64,000 nt of DNA. Origin: CALJXB01 sp965225935. GTDB lineage: Bacteria > Pseudomonadota > Alphaproteobacteria > Kiloniellales > JAKSDN01. Below are positions 44,210-51,685 of the stretch, piece after piece. A program made the position numbers and the translations under genes. Location of the stretch: assembly GCA_965225935.1 (NCBI GenBank), contig CBDDCC010000023.1:682001-746000 (forward strand), written 5' to 3'. Within the stretch, counting starts at the first letter, position 1, and each line of letters begins with the position of its first letter. Below the pieces are notes generated by a model. That model had not been told where the DNA came from and searched no databases. It worked only from the letters and a program-made list of their open reading frames with translations.

Positions 44210-44342
44210 AGTCCTGCGAGCCCAGCTCGTTCCTTTTAAACTGGTCTTCTCAATACCAATCTACAGTCGACGCGGGACAGAGGGCGCTGACTATCGCCGA
44301 CCGGCTAGGCGGATCGTCTCCGCGTCAGATGTTGGCGGTTTC

Positions 44343-45890
44343 TTACTGCAGGTCTTGCCCCAAGGCACGCGCATATAGCGACGGTTCCTCGAAAAGCTGC
44401 ATTGCAACTTCGTACATCAAGACAGAATAGCTCTCCTCATCCTCGCATTGGGCACGAAACATCGAAACCGCGGACCGGTTGTTCGGGTCTATCTGCTGCG
44501 TGCGGAAGTCGCGGGGGAGCAACCTGCTTGAGTCGCGCGCTTGCTCGATTATTTCGGAAACATTGGTGCTATTGGCCATACACAAGTTTGGCAGCACTCC
44601 CCGTGCTTGCAGCGTATAGCCGGACGGCGCGAACATTTGAGCCCAGGTGAGTTTCAGACGGCCGTCATTGGGAGTGACTAGAAGGGTTTGGATTGCACCT
44701 TGGCCATTCGACGCGCTTCCAATCACCACGGCCCTGTCGCGATCCTGCAGTGCGGCAGCGACCAGTTCCCCTCCAGCAGAAGTCCCTTCGTCGATCACCA
44801 CCACCATCGGTATGGAATCGAACAGCTGGCCGACTTCGGCACGGAAGTACTGGTGGCTGGCTGGATGCCGCCCGTGAATCACAGCGATCAAACCTGAATC
44901 TATGAAAAGATCCGCTAGCGCCACTGATGAGGACAACGTCCCACCGGTGTTTCCCCGCAAGTCGAGCACTACACCTCGAACTTTGCGACCTAGTTCAGCG
45001 TGGACTGATGCGATCGTATCGGATACCTCCTCCGCCATGCCGTCGTAGAAACTGTAGAACCGCAACCAGACTACGCCATCCACCCAATGATAGTTGACAC
45101 TAGGCATCGGCAGCCTGCGTCGGACGATGGTGGTCGTCAGTCGTTCGCCTGTGAGAGCACGTCTGAACGCCAGATTCACTTTCGAACCGAGTGGTCCAAG
45201 CAGCAGTTCCCAGACCTCGGCGTTGGTCAATCCTGCAAGCTTCTGACCGTCGATCGACAGGATGACATCGCTCTCAACCAACCCACCTGTGCCCACGACA
45301 ATCTCAGGCTGGACATAGACAACCTTGGCGCCTTCTTCGACCATTCGAAATCGGATTGCGATGTAGCCATCCTCTTCGCTCCGTTTCGACGATATCTCTT
45401 CCAATTGGTCAGGACTCCAGTACCTCGATGAACCATCGAGATTCGACACCATTCCGGTGAATACAGCGTCGAGGACTTTCTGCTTTCTGGCAGAACCGAC
45501 GCGGTCTGAAACAGCTCGTGCCGAATCGACCGCGCTGGACATGATCCAACCTCTTGAGAGCCATTTCCCATCATCGATGCTGGTCAATTCATGGATTGTG
45601 ATAATCGATTTGACGGATCTCTCGTCTAGGCGCAGAACCATCTCTCCATCGCTGTAAGCAAAGTCTATTCGCGGATCCAAAGCCGAAAGGCCGTTAAGGC
45701 CATCGAGCATCACCTGCTCCACGCCCTTCTCAACGACATAGAGTTCAGAGACCTCCTCCAACCCCCAGGCAAAAGACATGGATTCTCGGAGCAAAACTTG
45801 CCCGTAGAGCGGTGGTCGTGGTTCGCATCCTGCGATCAAAACGACGACCACCCCCAGTATTGTTGCCCTCAGAAAGTTAATACGGTTCAT
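44343..45890 (-). CDS. S41 (C-terminal processing) peptidase-like lipoprotein lacking the catalytic dyad
   Basis: The 515-residue lipoprotein (lipobox LIAGC, Cys 22) has a PDZ-like region (about 195-275, DVILSIDGQKLAGLTNAEV) and an S41 protease core (about 290-450) containing VRGVVLDLRGNTGGTLSSSV. In the core, EGTSAGGELVAAALQD and GSASNGQGAIQT align without gaps to the CtpA/Prc EGSASASE... and TFGKG... segments. The nucleophile Ser is Ala (codon 44775-44777) and the general-base Lys is Gln (44700-44702). Proteolysis by the usual Ser/Lys mechanism is therefore unlikely. The adjacent Ser in GTSAG is an untested alternative. Codon use is low-GC, as in the neighbouring lipoprotein gene. Confidence 0.82.
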   Translation of the reverse strand: MNRINFLRATILGVVVVLIAGCEPRPPLYGQVLLRESMSFAWGLEEVSELYVVEKGVEQVMLDGLNGLSALDPRIDFAYSDGEMVLRLDERSVKSIITIHELTSIDDGKWLSRGWIMSSAVDSARAVSDRVGSARKQKVLDAVFTGMVSNLDGSSRYWSPDQLEEISSKRSEEDGYIAIRFRMVEEGAKVVYVQPEIVVGTGGLVESDVILSIDGQKLAGLTNAEVWELLLGPLGSKVNLAFRRALTGERLTTTIVRRRLPMPSVNYHWVDGVVWLRFYSFYDGMAEEVSDTIASVHAELGRKVRGVVLDLRGNTGGTLSSSVALADLFIDSGLIAVIHGRHPASHQYFRAEVGQLFDSIPMVVVIDEGTSAGGELVAAALQDRDRAVVIGSASNGQGAIQTLLVTPNDGRLKLTWAQMFAPSGYTLQARGVLPNLCMANSTNVSEIIEQARDSSRLLPRDFRTQQIDPNNRSAVSMFRAQCEDEESYSVLMYEVAMQLFEEPSLYARALGQDLQ

Positions 45891-46140
45891 CGTTGCTCGA
45901 TTCCCATGTTCTTGTTTATCAACCGCAACATTGCACCGAAACTGGCGTTCCTACCGACAGACACTTCCGAACAAGTTCGTCTGCCTGGAATCCGTATTTA
46001 GGCAATTCTACTACAACTATTGCGGCGTGCGCATCTTGACCCATATCGACATAGTCGAGATGCCGCGTCCTTAACAGGCGGGTAACCCTTCGCGCGCTAA
46101 GCTCGCTGGGCCACAGCAGCAAGCCAGCGCGAGAGCCGCC

Positions 46141-46404
46141 ATGACCCAGTTCCTAGCGACCGATGAAAAGCCCGACGGCTTCAAGCTCGAGGAGATCCTC
46201 ACGGTGATCCGCAAGGACGTCATCCTGCGCGCCAGCAAGATCGTCGACGACGGCCGAGCGGAAGCCCGCAAGGTGCTGGACAACAACGTCAAGATCCTGC
46301 AGCTGCTGACCGACAGCATCCAGATCGCCGAGGAGAGCACCCGAGTGCTGGATCGGGCTTTTGGCCCGCACCAGGACGGCAAGCCGCGCATCGGCAAGGG
46401 TTGA
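46141..46404 (+). CDS. Small helical protein of unknown function
   Basis: The 87-residue, mostly alpha-helical, charged protein contains FKLEEILTVIRKDVILRASKI and VLDNNVKILQLLTDSIQIAE, with heptad-like spacing suggesting a coiled coil or four-helix dimer. Codon usage returns to the chromosomal high-GC pattern here. I do not recognise the family. No partner gene is evident; it precedes the 1.1-kb non-coding region. Confidence 0.65.
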   Translation: MTQFLATDEKPDGFKLEEILTVIRKDVILRASKIVDDGRAEARKVLDNNVKILQLLTDSIQIAEESTRVLDRAFGPHQDGKPRIGKG

Positions 46405-46576
46405 GCCCCGGCCGCTCGGAGCCGGCGGCGCCTCCGCCCTGAGGCGCGCGGTCCCACTCAAGCTAGATTCGAAGCAGGTCTGCCGATAACGGGCCCGTGG
46501 GAACGGCGGGTCCTCGTGCGGGAGACGCGCGGCCCGTGGCGTCGGGCCGTCGCCAACCCTCCGCGCCCGCCTGCAC

Positions 46577-46618
46577 ACAAAAGAGAAGCCCCGCCGGAAG
46601 GGGGGTCGGCGGGGCTTC
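46577..46618 (-). terminator. Terminator-like hairpin (minus strand)
   Basis: A perfect 12-bp stem GAAGCCCCGCCG / CGGCGGGGCTTC with a 10-nt loop is, on the minus strand, followed by TCTTTTGTG. There is no known gene just upstream on that strand, so it may end an unannotated transcript. Confidence 0.5.
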
Positions 46619-46784
46619 GGACGTGTCAGTCAGGATCCTATGAAAAAGCGGAGACACATCACACGGCTGGACAGGAAGAGGGGAAATTTGCCGTGAACGC
46701 TCTCCTTTGAAATACGCCTCGCTCGAACCGTGAGCCGAGGTATGAACAACCACTCAAGAATGAGACCAGTATATATGTCTTAAT

Positions 46785-46835
46785 GGATATGCCTAGCCCA
46801 AAATTAATAGACCGCGCTTTTTCCTGTGGATAACT
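46785..46835. repeat. 50-bp dispersed direct repeat with DnaA box, copy A
   Basis: It begins GGATATGCCTAGCCCAAAAT and ends TGTGGATAACT. About 86% of positions match copy B at 47201-47250 when short gaps are allowed. The segment is much AT-richer than its surroundings. Confidence 0.85.
46825..46833 (-). promoter_or_regulatory. Perfect DnaA box (TTATCCACA on minus strand)
   Basis: TGTGGATAA on the plus strand is the exact reverse complement of the DnaA consensus. It lies at the same place in copy A as a second box does in copy B. Confidence 0.6.
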
Positions 46836-46896
46836 TTCCCGGGCTGGCCGACGGGCCTTGGATCGCTGCTGGGCGAAGGGGCGCGGTCGCCGACAC

Positions 46897-46935
46897 AAAA
46901 AAGGCGGCCGGCCAAAGCCGTGACGGCTGCCCGCC
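46897..46935 (-). terminator. Second terminator-like hairpin (minus strand)
   Basis: GGCGGGCAGCC and GGCCGGCCGCC can pair on the minus strand with two mismatches, followed at once by TTTTTTGTG. A shorter alternative stem AGCCG/CGGCT lies inside it. It would end a transcript coming from the copy-B side. Confidence 0.4.
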
Positions 46936-47046
46936 CACCGCGCCAACACTACAAACTATTGAATTTTCGCGGTATTTCTAGGAAGTGGGGGCCAGATTGA
47001 CGGTGGAGAGCGGCATGGGTGCGGGACAGTCCATCCCCCAGACGGA

Positions 47047-47083
47047 CCAGGAGCCCCGCCTAAATAATCGGCGGGGCTCCTGG
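47047..47083. repeat. Perfect 14-bp inverted repeat (stem-loop)
   Basis: CCAGGAGCCCCGCC (47047-47060) and GGCGGGGCTCCTGG (47070-47083) flank a 9-nt AT-rich loop. The stem core is the same as in the hairpin at 46585-46618. No T-run follows on either strand, so it is not a simple terminator. Confidence 0.85.
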
Positions 47084-47118
47084 GATCTCAAGCCTACGCA
47101 CCTCTAATATAGCTTCTT

Positions 47119-47168
47119 CGGACATTATGTGTCCGGGGCACCCAACCCACAGCGGACTTAATGTGTCC
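47119..47168. promoter_or_regulatory. Two operator-like palindromes GGACA-N5-TGTCC
   Basis: CGGACATTATGTGTCCG (47119-47135) is a perfect 6-bp inverted repeat with a 5-bp spacer. CGGACTTAATGTGTCCT (47153-47169) is a degenerate second copy in the same orientation. The spacing suggests a binding site for a dimeric regulator, or inner repeats of a decayed insertion-sequence end. Confidence 0.45.
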
Positions 47169-47200
47169 TAAACATGGGTTAACTATACCTATGCCCTATA

Positions 47201-47250
47201 GGATATGCTAGGCCAAAATGAATAGTCCGCGAACTTTTTTGTGGATAACT
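47201..47250. repeat. 50-bp dispersed direct repeat with DnaA box, copy B
   Basis: It begins GGATATGCTAGGCCAAAATG and ends TTGTGGATAACT. It is the partner of copy A, 416 bp away in the same orientation. Confidence 0.85.
47240..47248 (-). promoter_or_regulatory. Perfect DnaA box (TTATCCACA on minus strand)
   Basis: An exact match to the consensus on the minus strand, at the end of copy B, preceded on the plus strand by a T-run. Confidence 0.6.
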
Positions 47251-47529
47251 CCCAAGGCCGCGATTTCCCGCAGTTTTCCGCGCCTTTCAGAGGGCCCGCG
47301 GTCAGTGGCCGCGCGGGAGAAAGGGCCTATGCCAGCGCTCGCGGCCTATGCCATCCGCTCCGACTCGGCCCGAAGTCGGCAGGAGCGGACCCGGACGCTG
47401 CGACGCTGAGGCGGTTGGGTATAGTTAAGCATTGCGGGGGCACACTGGCCTGGGTCGTGCTGGATTTGAGGCGCGGCAGGAACGGTCCGGGTTCGCCGGG
47501 CCGCCGATTGGAGTTCTTAGGGCAGCGGC

Positions 47530-49101
47530 ATGGTCGCGCGGGTCAGCACGGTCGCCTTCCTGGGCATGGAGGTCGTCGACGTGGACGTCCAGGTCGACGT
47601 GGCCTCGGGCTTGCCGGCCTTCACCGTGGTGGGCCTGCCCGACAAGGCGGTGACCGAGAGCCGGGAGCGGGTGAGGGCGGCCATCGGCGCCCTCGGCCTG
47701 GCCCTGCCGCCCAGCCGCATCACGGTGAACCTCTCGCCCGCCGACCTGCCCAAGGAGGGCAGCCACTTCGACCTGCCCATCGCGCTCGGCCTGCTGGTCG
47801 CCATGAAGGTGCTGCCAGCCGACGAGATTGCCCACTTTACGGCGGTGGGCGAGCTCGCCCTCGACGGCCGCCTGACGCCGGTGGCGGGTGTCCTGCCGGC
47901 GGCGGTCCACGCCCTCGGCAACGGTCACGGCTTCGTCTGCCCGGCGCACCAGGGCGGCGAGGCGGCCTGGGCCGACGGCCTCGACGTGCTGGCGCCCGAC
48001 TCCCTGCTGGCGCTGGTCAACCACTTCAAGGGCTCCCAAGTGCTCTCGCCCCCGGAGCCGGCCGCCCTCGACGAGCTGGCGGCGGCGCCCGACCTGCTCG
48101 ACATCAAGGGCCAGGAGACTGCCAAGCGCGCCCTCGAGGTGGCGGCGGCCGGCGGCCACAACCTGCTGATGATCGGCCCGCCGGGGGCGGGCAAGTCCAT
48201 GCTGGCCCAGCGCCTGCCGGGCCTCTTGCCGCCGCTGGATCCCGGCGAGGCCCTCGAGGTCTCCATGATCCATTCGCTGGCGGGCCAGCTCGACGGCGGC
48301 AAGATCCTCCGCCAGCGGCCGTTCCGCGACCCGCACCACTCGGCCTCCATCGTGGCGCTGACGGGCGGGGGGCTCAGGGCACGTCCGGGCGAGGTCTCGC
48401 TGGCCCACCTGGGCGTCCTGTTCCTCGACGAGCTGCCGGAGTTCTCGCGCCAGACCCTGGAGACACTGCGCCAGCCGCTGGAGACCGGGCGGGTCACCAT
48501 CGCCCGGGCCAACGCCCACGTGACCTATCCGGCGCGGGTCCAGCTGGTGGCCGCCATGAATCCCTGCCGCTGCGGCTTCCTGGACGACCCGGAACAGGCC
48601 TGCAGCCGGGCGCCCCGCTGCGCGCTCGACTATCAGGCGCGGATCTCGGGGCCGCTGTTCGACCGCATCGATCTCCACGTTGAGGTGCCAGCGGTGGAGG
48701 CGGCCGACCTCTCGCTGCCGCCGGCGGCGGAAGACAGCGCGGCCGTCGCCGCACGCATCGCCGCCGCGAGAGAGCGCCAGCGCACCCGCTACGCAGAGCC
48801 GGCCGCCACCGCCGCCACGCCCGGCGAGGGCCGGCCGCAGCCTGGCCGGCCCAGCCCCTGTGCCCTCCGCACCAACGCGGAAGCCGATGGCACGCTGCTG
48901 GAGCGGATCGCCGCGCCGGACGCGCCCGGCCGGGCGCTCCTCACCGAGGCCGCGGCCCGCCTCAAGCTGACCGCCCGGGGCTATCACCGGGTCCTCAAGG
49001 TGGCCCGAACCCTGGCCGACCTGGAAGGCGCCCCCGACGTGAAACGCATCCACGTCGCCGAGGCCCTCTCCTACCGCAGGATCGCGCCGGGGCGGGGGTA
49101 G
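47530..49101 (+). CDS. comM: YifB/ComM family Mg chelatase-like AAA+ ATPase
   Basis: This 523-residue protein has an N-terminal ChlI domain (about 20-140, VVGLPDKAVTESRERVRAA) and an AAA+ core with Walker A IGPPGAGKSMLAQRLPGL (about residue 217). FRDPHHSAS, Walker B GVLFLDELPEF and the zinc-like cysteines in NPCRCGFLDDPEQAC follow, and a C-terminal Mg_chelatase_C domain ends the protein. ComM is a helicase that promotes branch migration during natural transformation. It usually follows gshB closely in related genomes. A decayed copy of its 3' end is found 1 kb downstream (50132-50336). Confidence 0.94.
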   Translation: MVARVSTVAFLGMEVVDVDVQVDVASGLPAFTVVGLPDKAVTESRERVRAAIGALGLALPPSRITVNLSPADLPKEGSHFDLPIALGLLVAMKVLPADEIAHFTAVGELALDGRLTPVAGVLPAAVHALGNGHGFVCPAHQGGEAAWADGLDVLAPDSLLALVNHFKGSQVLSPPEPAALDELAAAPDLLDIKGQETAKRALEVAAAGGHNLLMIGPPGAGKSMLAQRLPGLLPPLDPGEALEVSMIHSLAGQLDGGKILRQRPFRDPHHSASIVALTGGGLRARPGEVSLAHLGVLFLDELPEFSRQTLETLRQPLETGRVTIARANAHVTYPARVQLVAAMNPCRCGFLDDPEQACSRAPRCALDYQARISGPLFDRIDLHVEVPAVEAADLSLPPAAEDSAAVAARIAAARERQRTRYAEPAATAATPGEGRPQPGRPSPCALRTNAEADGTLLERIAAPDAPGRALLTEAAARLKLTARGYHRVLKVARTLADLEGAPDVKRIHVAEALSYRRIAPGRG

Positions 49102-49447
49102 CCGGCGCCCGTGCGGCCGGCCCATGCGCGGCCCGCCGGATCTTTCGCATCCGCAACGAGGCGGTCTTCCTTGGGGCCCACCGGGTCGCCCGACCCATAG
49201 CGAGCGAACCCGTCGGCGCCTGTTCCCCTCGTCCGGTCGGCCGGCGGTGTCCGCCGATGCGTCATGGCGCGGCGTCCGCGGTGAGGACAACCGGCCGTTC
49301 CGCGACCGAGCGCCCGTCGAGGTCCATCGACAGACGCGAGACGATGCATTTTCCGCCGCGCGGGCGTCTCGGGCCAGGCTCGGCTTCATGCTAGAATGGA
49401 CTCCGCCCGAAAGAGGCAAACGATCCCTCGCGATGGATGGCCCCGGC
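49102..49447. other. Intergenic region upstream of the SEL1-like gene
   Basis: This 346-bp stretch shows no credible gene. TAGAAT at 49392-49397 could be the -10 element of the next gene, which favours the downstream start codons for that gene; no matching -35 is seen. There is no obvious terminator for comM. Confidence 0.45.
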
Positions 49448-49966
49448 ATGAGAAACCCGACCCCGATACTTGGCGCCGCTTTGATGGTCTGGTTCGCCAC
49501 GGTCGGATCCTCTTGCCAGACGACCACCGGTTCCGACGGCCTGAGGGTGCAAAGCTCGAACGGCGCGACCGTCGCGCTGGTGGCGGTCTTCGCGGCCTAC
49601 TGCCTCTTGGACCGAAAGGCTTGCGGCGGTGAGCCGAGCCCCGAACAACTGCTCGACGACAAGTTCGAGGAGGGCGTTCGCCGCTTCAAGGCCGGCGACC
49701 CCTCGGGCCTCCAGCAGGTCTGCTGGCTCGCCCACTCCGGCTATCCGAAGGCCCAGTACTACTACGGCGTCGAGCTGTTCAAGGAACGCCCGCAGGACAC
49801 GAGGGAAAGCGTCGGCTGGTTGAAACGGGCCTCGGCTCAGGGCTACCGGGCCGCGGACTTCATGCTGGATCAGGTCCCGAGGACGGGGAGCGCGCAAGGG
49901 GCCTGGGAGCCCGACGTGGCCGAATGCGGCTACGAGGACCCGGAAGAGGACTCGACGGCTCTCTAA
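49448..49966 (+). CDS. SEL1-like repeat protein, exported
   Basis: The 172-residue protein has a short hydrophobic leader (NPTPILGAALMVWFATVG) followed by SSCQTT. This could be a lipoprotein cleavage site, although the -3 position is atypical. A second hydrophobic segment (VALVAVFAAYCLL) follows, then two SEL1/TPR-like repeats (about 85-150, CWLAHSGYPKAQYYYGVELF and VGWLKRASAQGYRAADFML). It probably acts in the envelope as a protein-binding module. An ATG at 49433 adds five residues and is equally possible. No operon partners are present. Confidence 0.65.
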   Translation: MRNPTPILGAALMVWFATVGSSCQTTTGSDGLRVQSSNGATVALVAVFAAYCLLDRKACGGEPSPEQLLDDKFEEGVRRFKAGDPSGLQQVCWLAHSGYPKAQYYYGVELFKERPQDTRESVGWLKRASAQGYRAADFMLDQVPRTGSAQGAWEPDVAECGYEDPEEDSTAL

Positions 49967-50003
49967 TACAGAAATCACCGTCCATGATCGATCAGCTCAA
50001 GGC

Positions 50004-50153
50004 TTAGCCGCGGCGGGTGCGCCACTGCACGTCGACATCCGCGATCTCGTCGAAGAACGCCTTGAAATGGGAGAGCTCCCGATGGCCGTCGGCGGTAGCC
50101 AGGTCGACGAAGACTTCGACAAAGGCGCCTCGAGTCAATCGCCTCCAATGCAT
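50004..50153 (-). pseudogene. Short coding remnant (49 codons) of an unrecognised protein
   Basis: Minus-strand frame with strongly chromosomal codon use (mostly G/C third positions) ending in TAA at 50004-50006. It reads RGAFVEVFVDLATADG, HRELSHFKAFFDEIADVDVQ and WRTRRG. It looks like the intact C-terminus of a larger protein whose 5' part is missing, since the frame degrades where the comM fragment begins. I do not know the family. It could alternatively be a genuine 49-residue small protein starting at ATG 50153. Confidence 0.45.
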
Positions 50154-50336
50154 CGGGGCGGGCCCTCTCTACAGACTCCGCAGCGTGCCTCGAGCTGACC
50201 GCCCACGGTTGTCACTGCGTCCTGAAGGTAGCTCGCACCCTCGTCGACCTAGAAAGCGCCGTCGGCGTGAAGCGCATCCGCGTCACCGAAACCCTCAGAA
50301 ATCGCCGTATCGCGCCGGGGTGGGCGAAAGTGTCGT
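50132..50336 (+). pseudogene. Decayed duplicate of the comM 3' end
   Basis: Translation of this frame gives ESIASNASGRALSTDSAACL, then ELTAHGCHCVLKVARTLVDL and VKRIRVTETLRNRRIAPG. It matches the last ~70 residues of intact ComM (ERIAAPDAPGRALL, LKLTARGYHRVLKVARTL, VKRIHVAEALSYRRIAPG) at well over half the positions. Conserved Arg and Tyr residues are replaced by Cys and others, and the ComM stop is lost, so the frame runs on into low-GC sequence. No start codon or AAA+ domain is present. Confidence 0.85.
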
Positions 50337-50790
50337 CAGACTACGATGGTCTGTGTTTGACGTGTCCTCACACTAGAGTCCCTGCCTATCGAATCGGTGA
50401 ACAATTTGAACCGTTAGGTAGTCACAGTAGCCGAATTGAAGATGTCCCCTTGGGGTTGGCCCCAAATCCGAGCAAGAAACGATGGTCGCCCCGAACCATG
50501 AACATTTTTCCATTGACTGTTTGGTAATTAAGTTTCGGTAGCATCTTCCTCTCGGATCTAATCTTTCTCGCCTGCCACTCTCTGCTTGACATTCTTGCAT
50601 ATTCGTGTCTAGGCGAACTGAGTCGTTGCTGAATGTCCGATTCGCTGTTACTTTAATGTCTTAAGAATCGAGAGACTTGGAAAAGTCAATGAGTTTTCGA
50701 TTCGGAAATGCGAGATGATGCTAGGCAGCGCAATCAATTTGCTTGGTTGCGGGGGTGTTTTTGCCTGCACGAAGTGCTGGAGTAGAGGAC
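50337..50790. other. Low-GC non-coding stretch after the comM fragment
   Basis: GC content falls sharply here. A consensus -35 TTGACA (50586-50591) lies 17 bp before a weak CTAGGC, about 180 bp upstream of the next gene. A short hairpin TTGGGG/CCCCAA is at 50449-50464. No supported gene was seen. Confidence 0.45.
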
Positions 50791-51027
50791 ATGACTGGAA
50801 AATGTAGAGACGCGCTCCGGCAGTTCTTGTTTGAGCATAAGGGGTGTGAACTCGTCAATCTGAAACTATTGCGCGGTGACGCTTCAGACGTTTCTGAAGA
50901 GGAGCTTTGCGAACAGATTCATTCTGCTCTTTTTCAGGTGGAAACTGGAGCGGCAGAAACTCATGAAACTTTCCCCGAGCAGAGTAAGCGTAAATTCGAT
51001 CTTCACAAACTTGAAGCGAATTTGTAA
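50791..51027 (+). CDS. Small protein of unknown function in a low-GC patch
   Basis: The 78-residue protein starts at an ATG 5 nt after AGAGG; earlier in-frame codons lack an RBS. The sequence is mixed and acidic (LRQFLFEHKGCELVNLKLLR, SEEELCEQIHSALFQVETG) with a lysine-rich tail. No family is recognised. It is followed by an intrinsic terminator, so it is a complete transcription unit. The A/T-rich codon use contrasts with the chromosome and points to horizontal acquisition. Confidence 0.6.
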   Translation: MTGKCRDALRQFLFEHKGCELVNLKLLRGDASDVSEEELCEQIHSALFQVETGAAETHETFPEQSKRKFDLHKLEANL

Positions 51028-51050
51028 CTAACACTCACTTGGTGTATTAG

Positions 51051-51078
51051 AAAGCCCGAGCAGTGCTCGGGCTTTTGT
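51051..51078 (+). terminator. Intrinsic terminator
   Basis: AGCCCGAG / CTCGGGCT stem with a short CAGTG loop followed by TTTTG, 24 bp after the stop of the 78-residue protein gene. Confidence 0.85.
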
Positions 51079-51094
51079 CATCTGGATGTCCAGG

Positions 51095-51673
51095 ATGTCC
51101 CTTAAACAATTGGTTGCCCATTTTGATGACTATACAAACCTACCGATCCACATCGAGGATGTGAAAGAACAAATAGTTGGACTAGGCGTACAAGACGAAA
51201 TATTATTTCACTTTGTTGATATAGAATCTAACAAGCTGCGCGGGCTCTTGTATAGATATATTAGACGGCAAAAACCATATTCTGATCCTATTTACTGTTC
51301 TCATATCTGTATTGCAAAAGATCTGTCGCACCCTTGGCGTAGAGTCGTTGCCGCCAAAGAATTACTACATATTACAGACGAGCCAGACGTGTCAGCTCAA
51401 AGCGAGCAGGCGGTGTTTAAACTGATCGAGCGCGCAGCGTTGCCATTCGAAATGCAGGGTGAGTCCAACTCATCTAGGAATGACAAGACACATCTTCTCT
51501 TCGCGCTTGCGGTTCTAATTCCAAGAGAATGCCGAAAAATCCTCCGTCGTCTATACAACGCTGACAAAATCACTATTGGCGAAATAGCCTTAATGGCTGA
51601 AGTACCCGATAGATTTGTGCCCGGGGTGCTGTCTGAAAGCTTTGAAGTAATTTCAGATCTAGCCGATGACTAG
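51095..51673 (+). CDS. ImmA/IrrE-like protein with a variant active site
   Basis: The 192-residue protein contains WRRVVAAKELLHITD (about residue 82-96) where ImmA/IrrE metallopeptidases have HExxH. The Glu and second His are present, but the first His is Lys (codon 51356-51358). The C-terminal layout LLFALAVLIPRECRKILRRL, then ITIGEIALMAEVPDRFV, matches the helical tail of that family (A-x-x-LL-x-P ... I-A-x-x-x-x-V-P-x-x-V). Such proteins often cleave repressors in phage, ICE or toxin-antitoxin modules. The assignment is by motif only. An ATG at 51086 is an alternative start. Codon use is strongly low-GC. Confidence 0.5.
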   Translation: MSLKQLVAHFDDYTNLPIHIEDVKEQIVGLGVQDEILFHFVDIESNKLRGLLYRYIRRQKPYSDPIYCSHICIAKDLSHPWRRVVAAKELLHITDEPDVSAQSEQAVFKLIERAALPFEMQGESNSSRNDKTHLLFALAVLIPRECRKILRRLYNADKITIGEIALMAEVPDRFVPGVLSESFEVISDLADD

Positions 51674-51685
51674 GGCCCGTTTCAC

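Larger units (their letters stand above)
46405..47529. other. 1.1-kb structured non-coding region before comM
   Basis: No convincing gene lies here. The region mixes GC-rich hairpins with AT-rich blocks and contains a duplicated 50-bp block with a perfect DnaA box in each copy. It also holds two minus-strand terminator-like hairpins, one long perfect stem-loop and two GGACA...TGTCC palindromes; these are listed separately. It could hold small RNA genes, a DnaA-binding regulatory locus, or remnants of a mobile element. Confidence 0.6.

Noticed and set aside
46463..46753. 96-codon minus-strand frame in the pre-comM region
   Set aside because: It reads through the terminator-like hairpin at 46577-46618 and shows no coding bias or family likeness.
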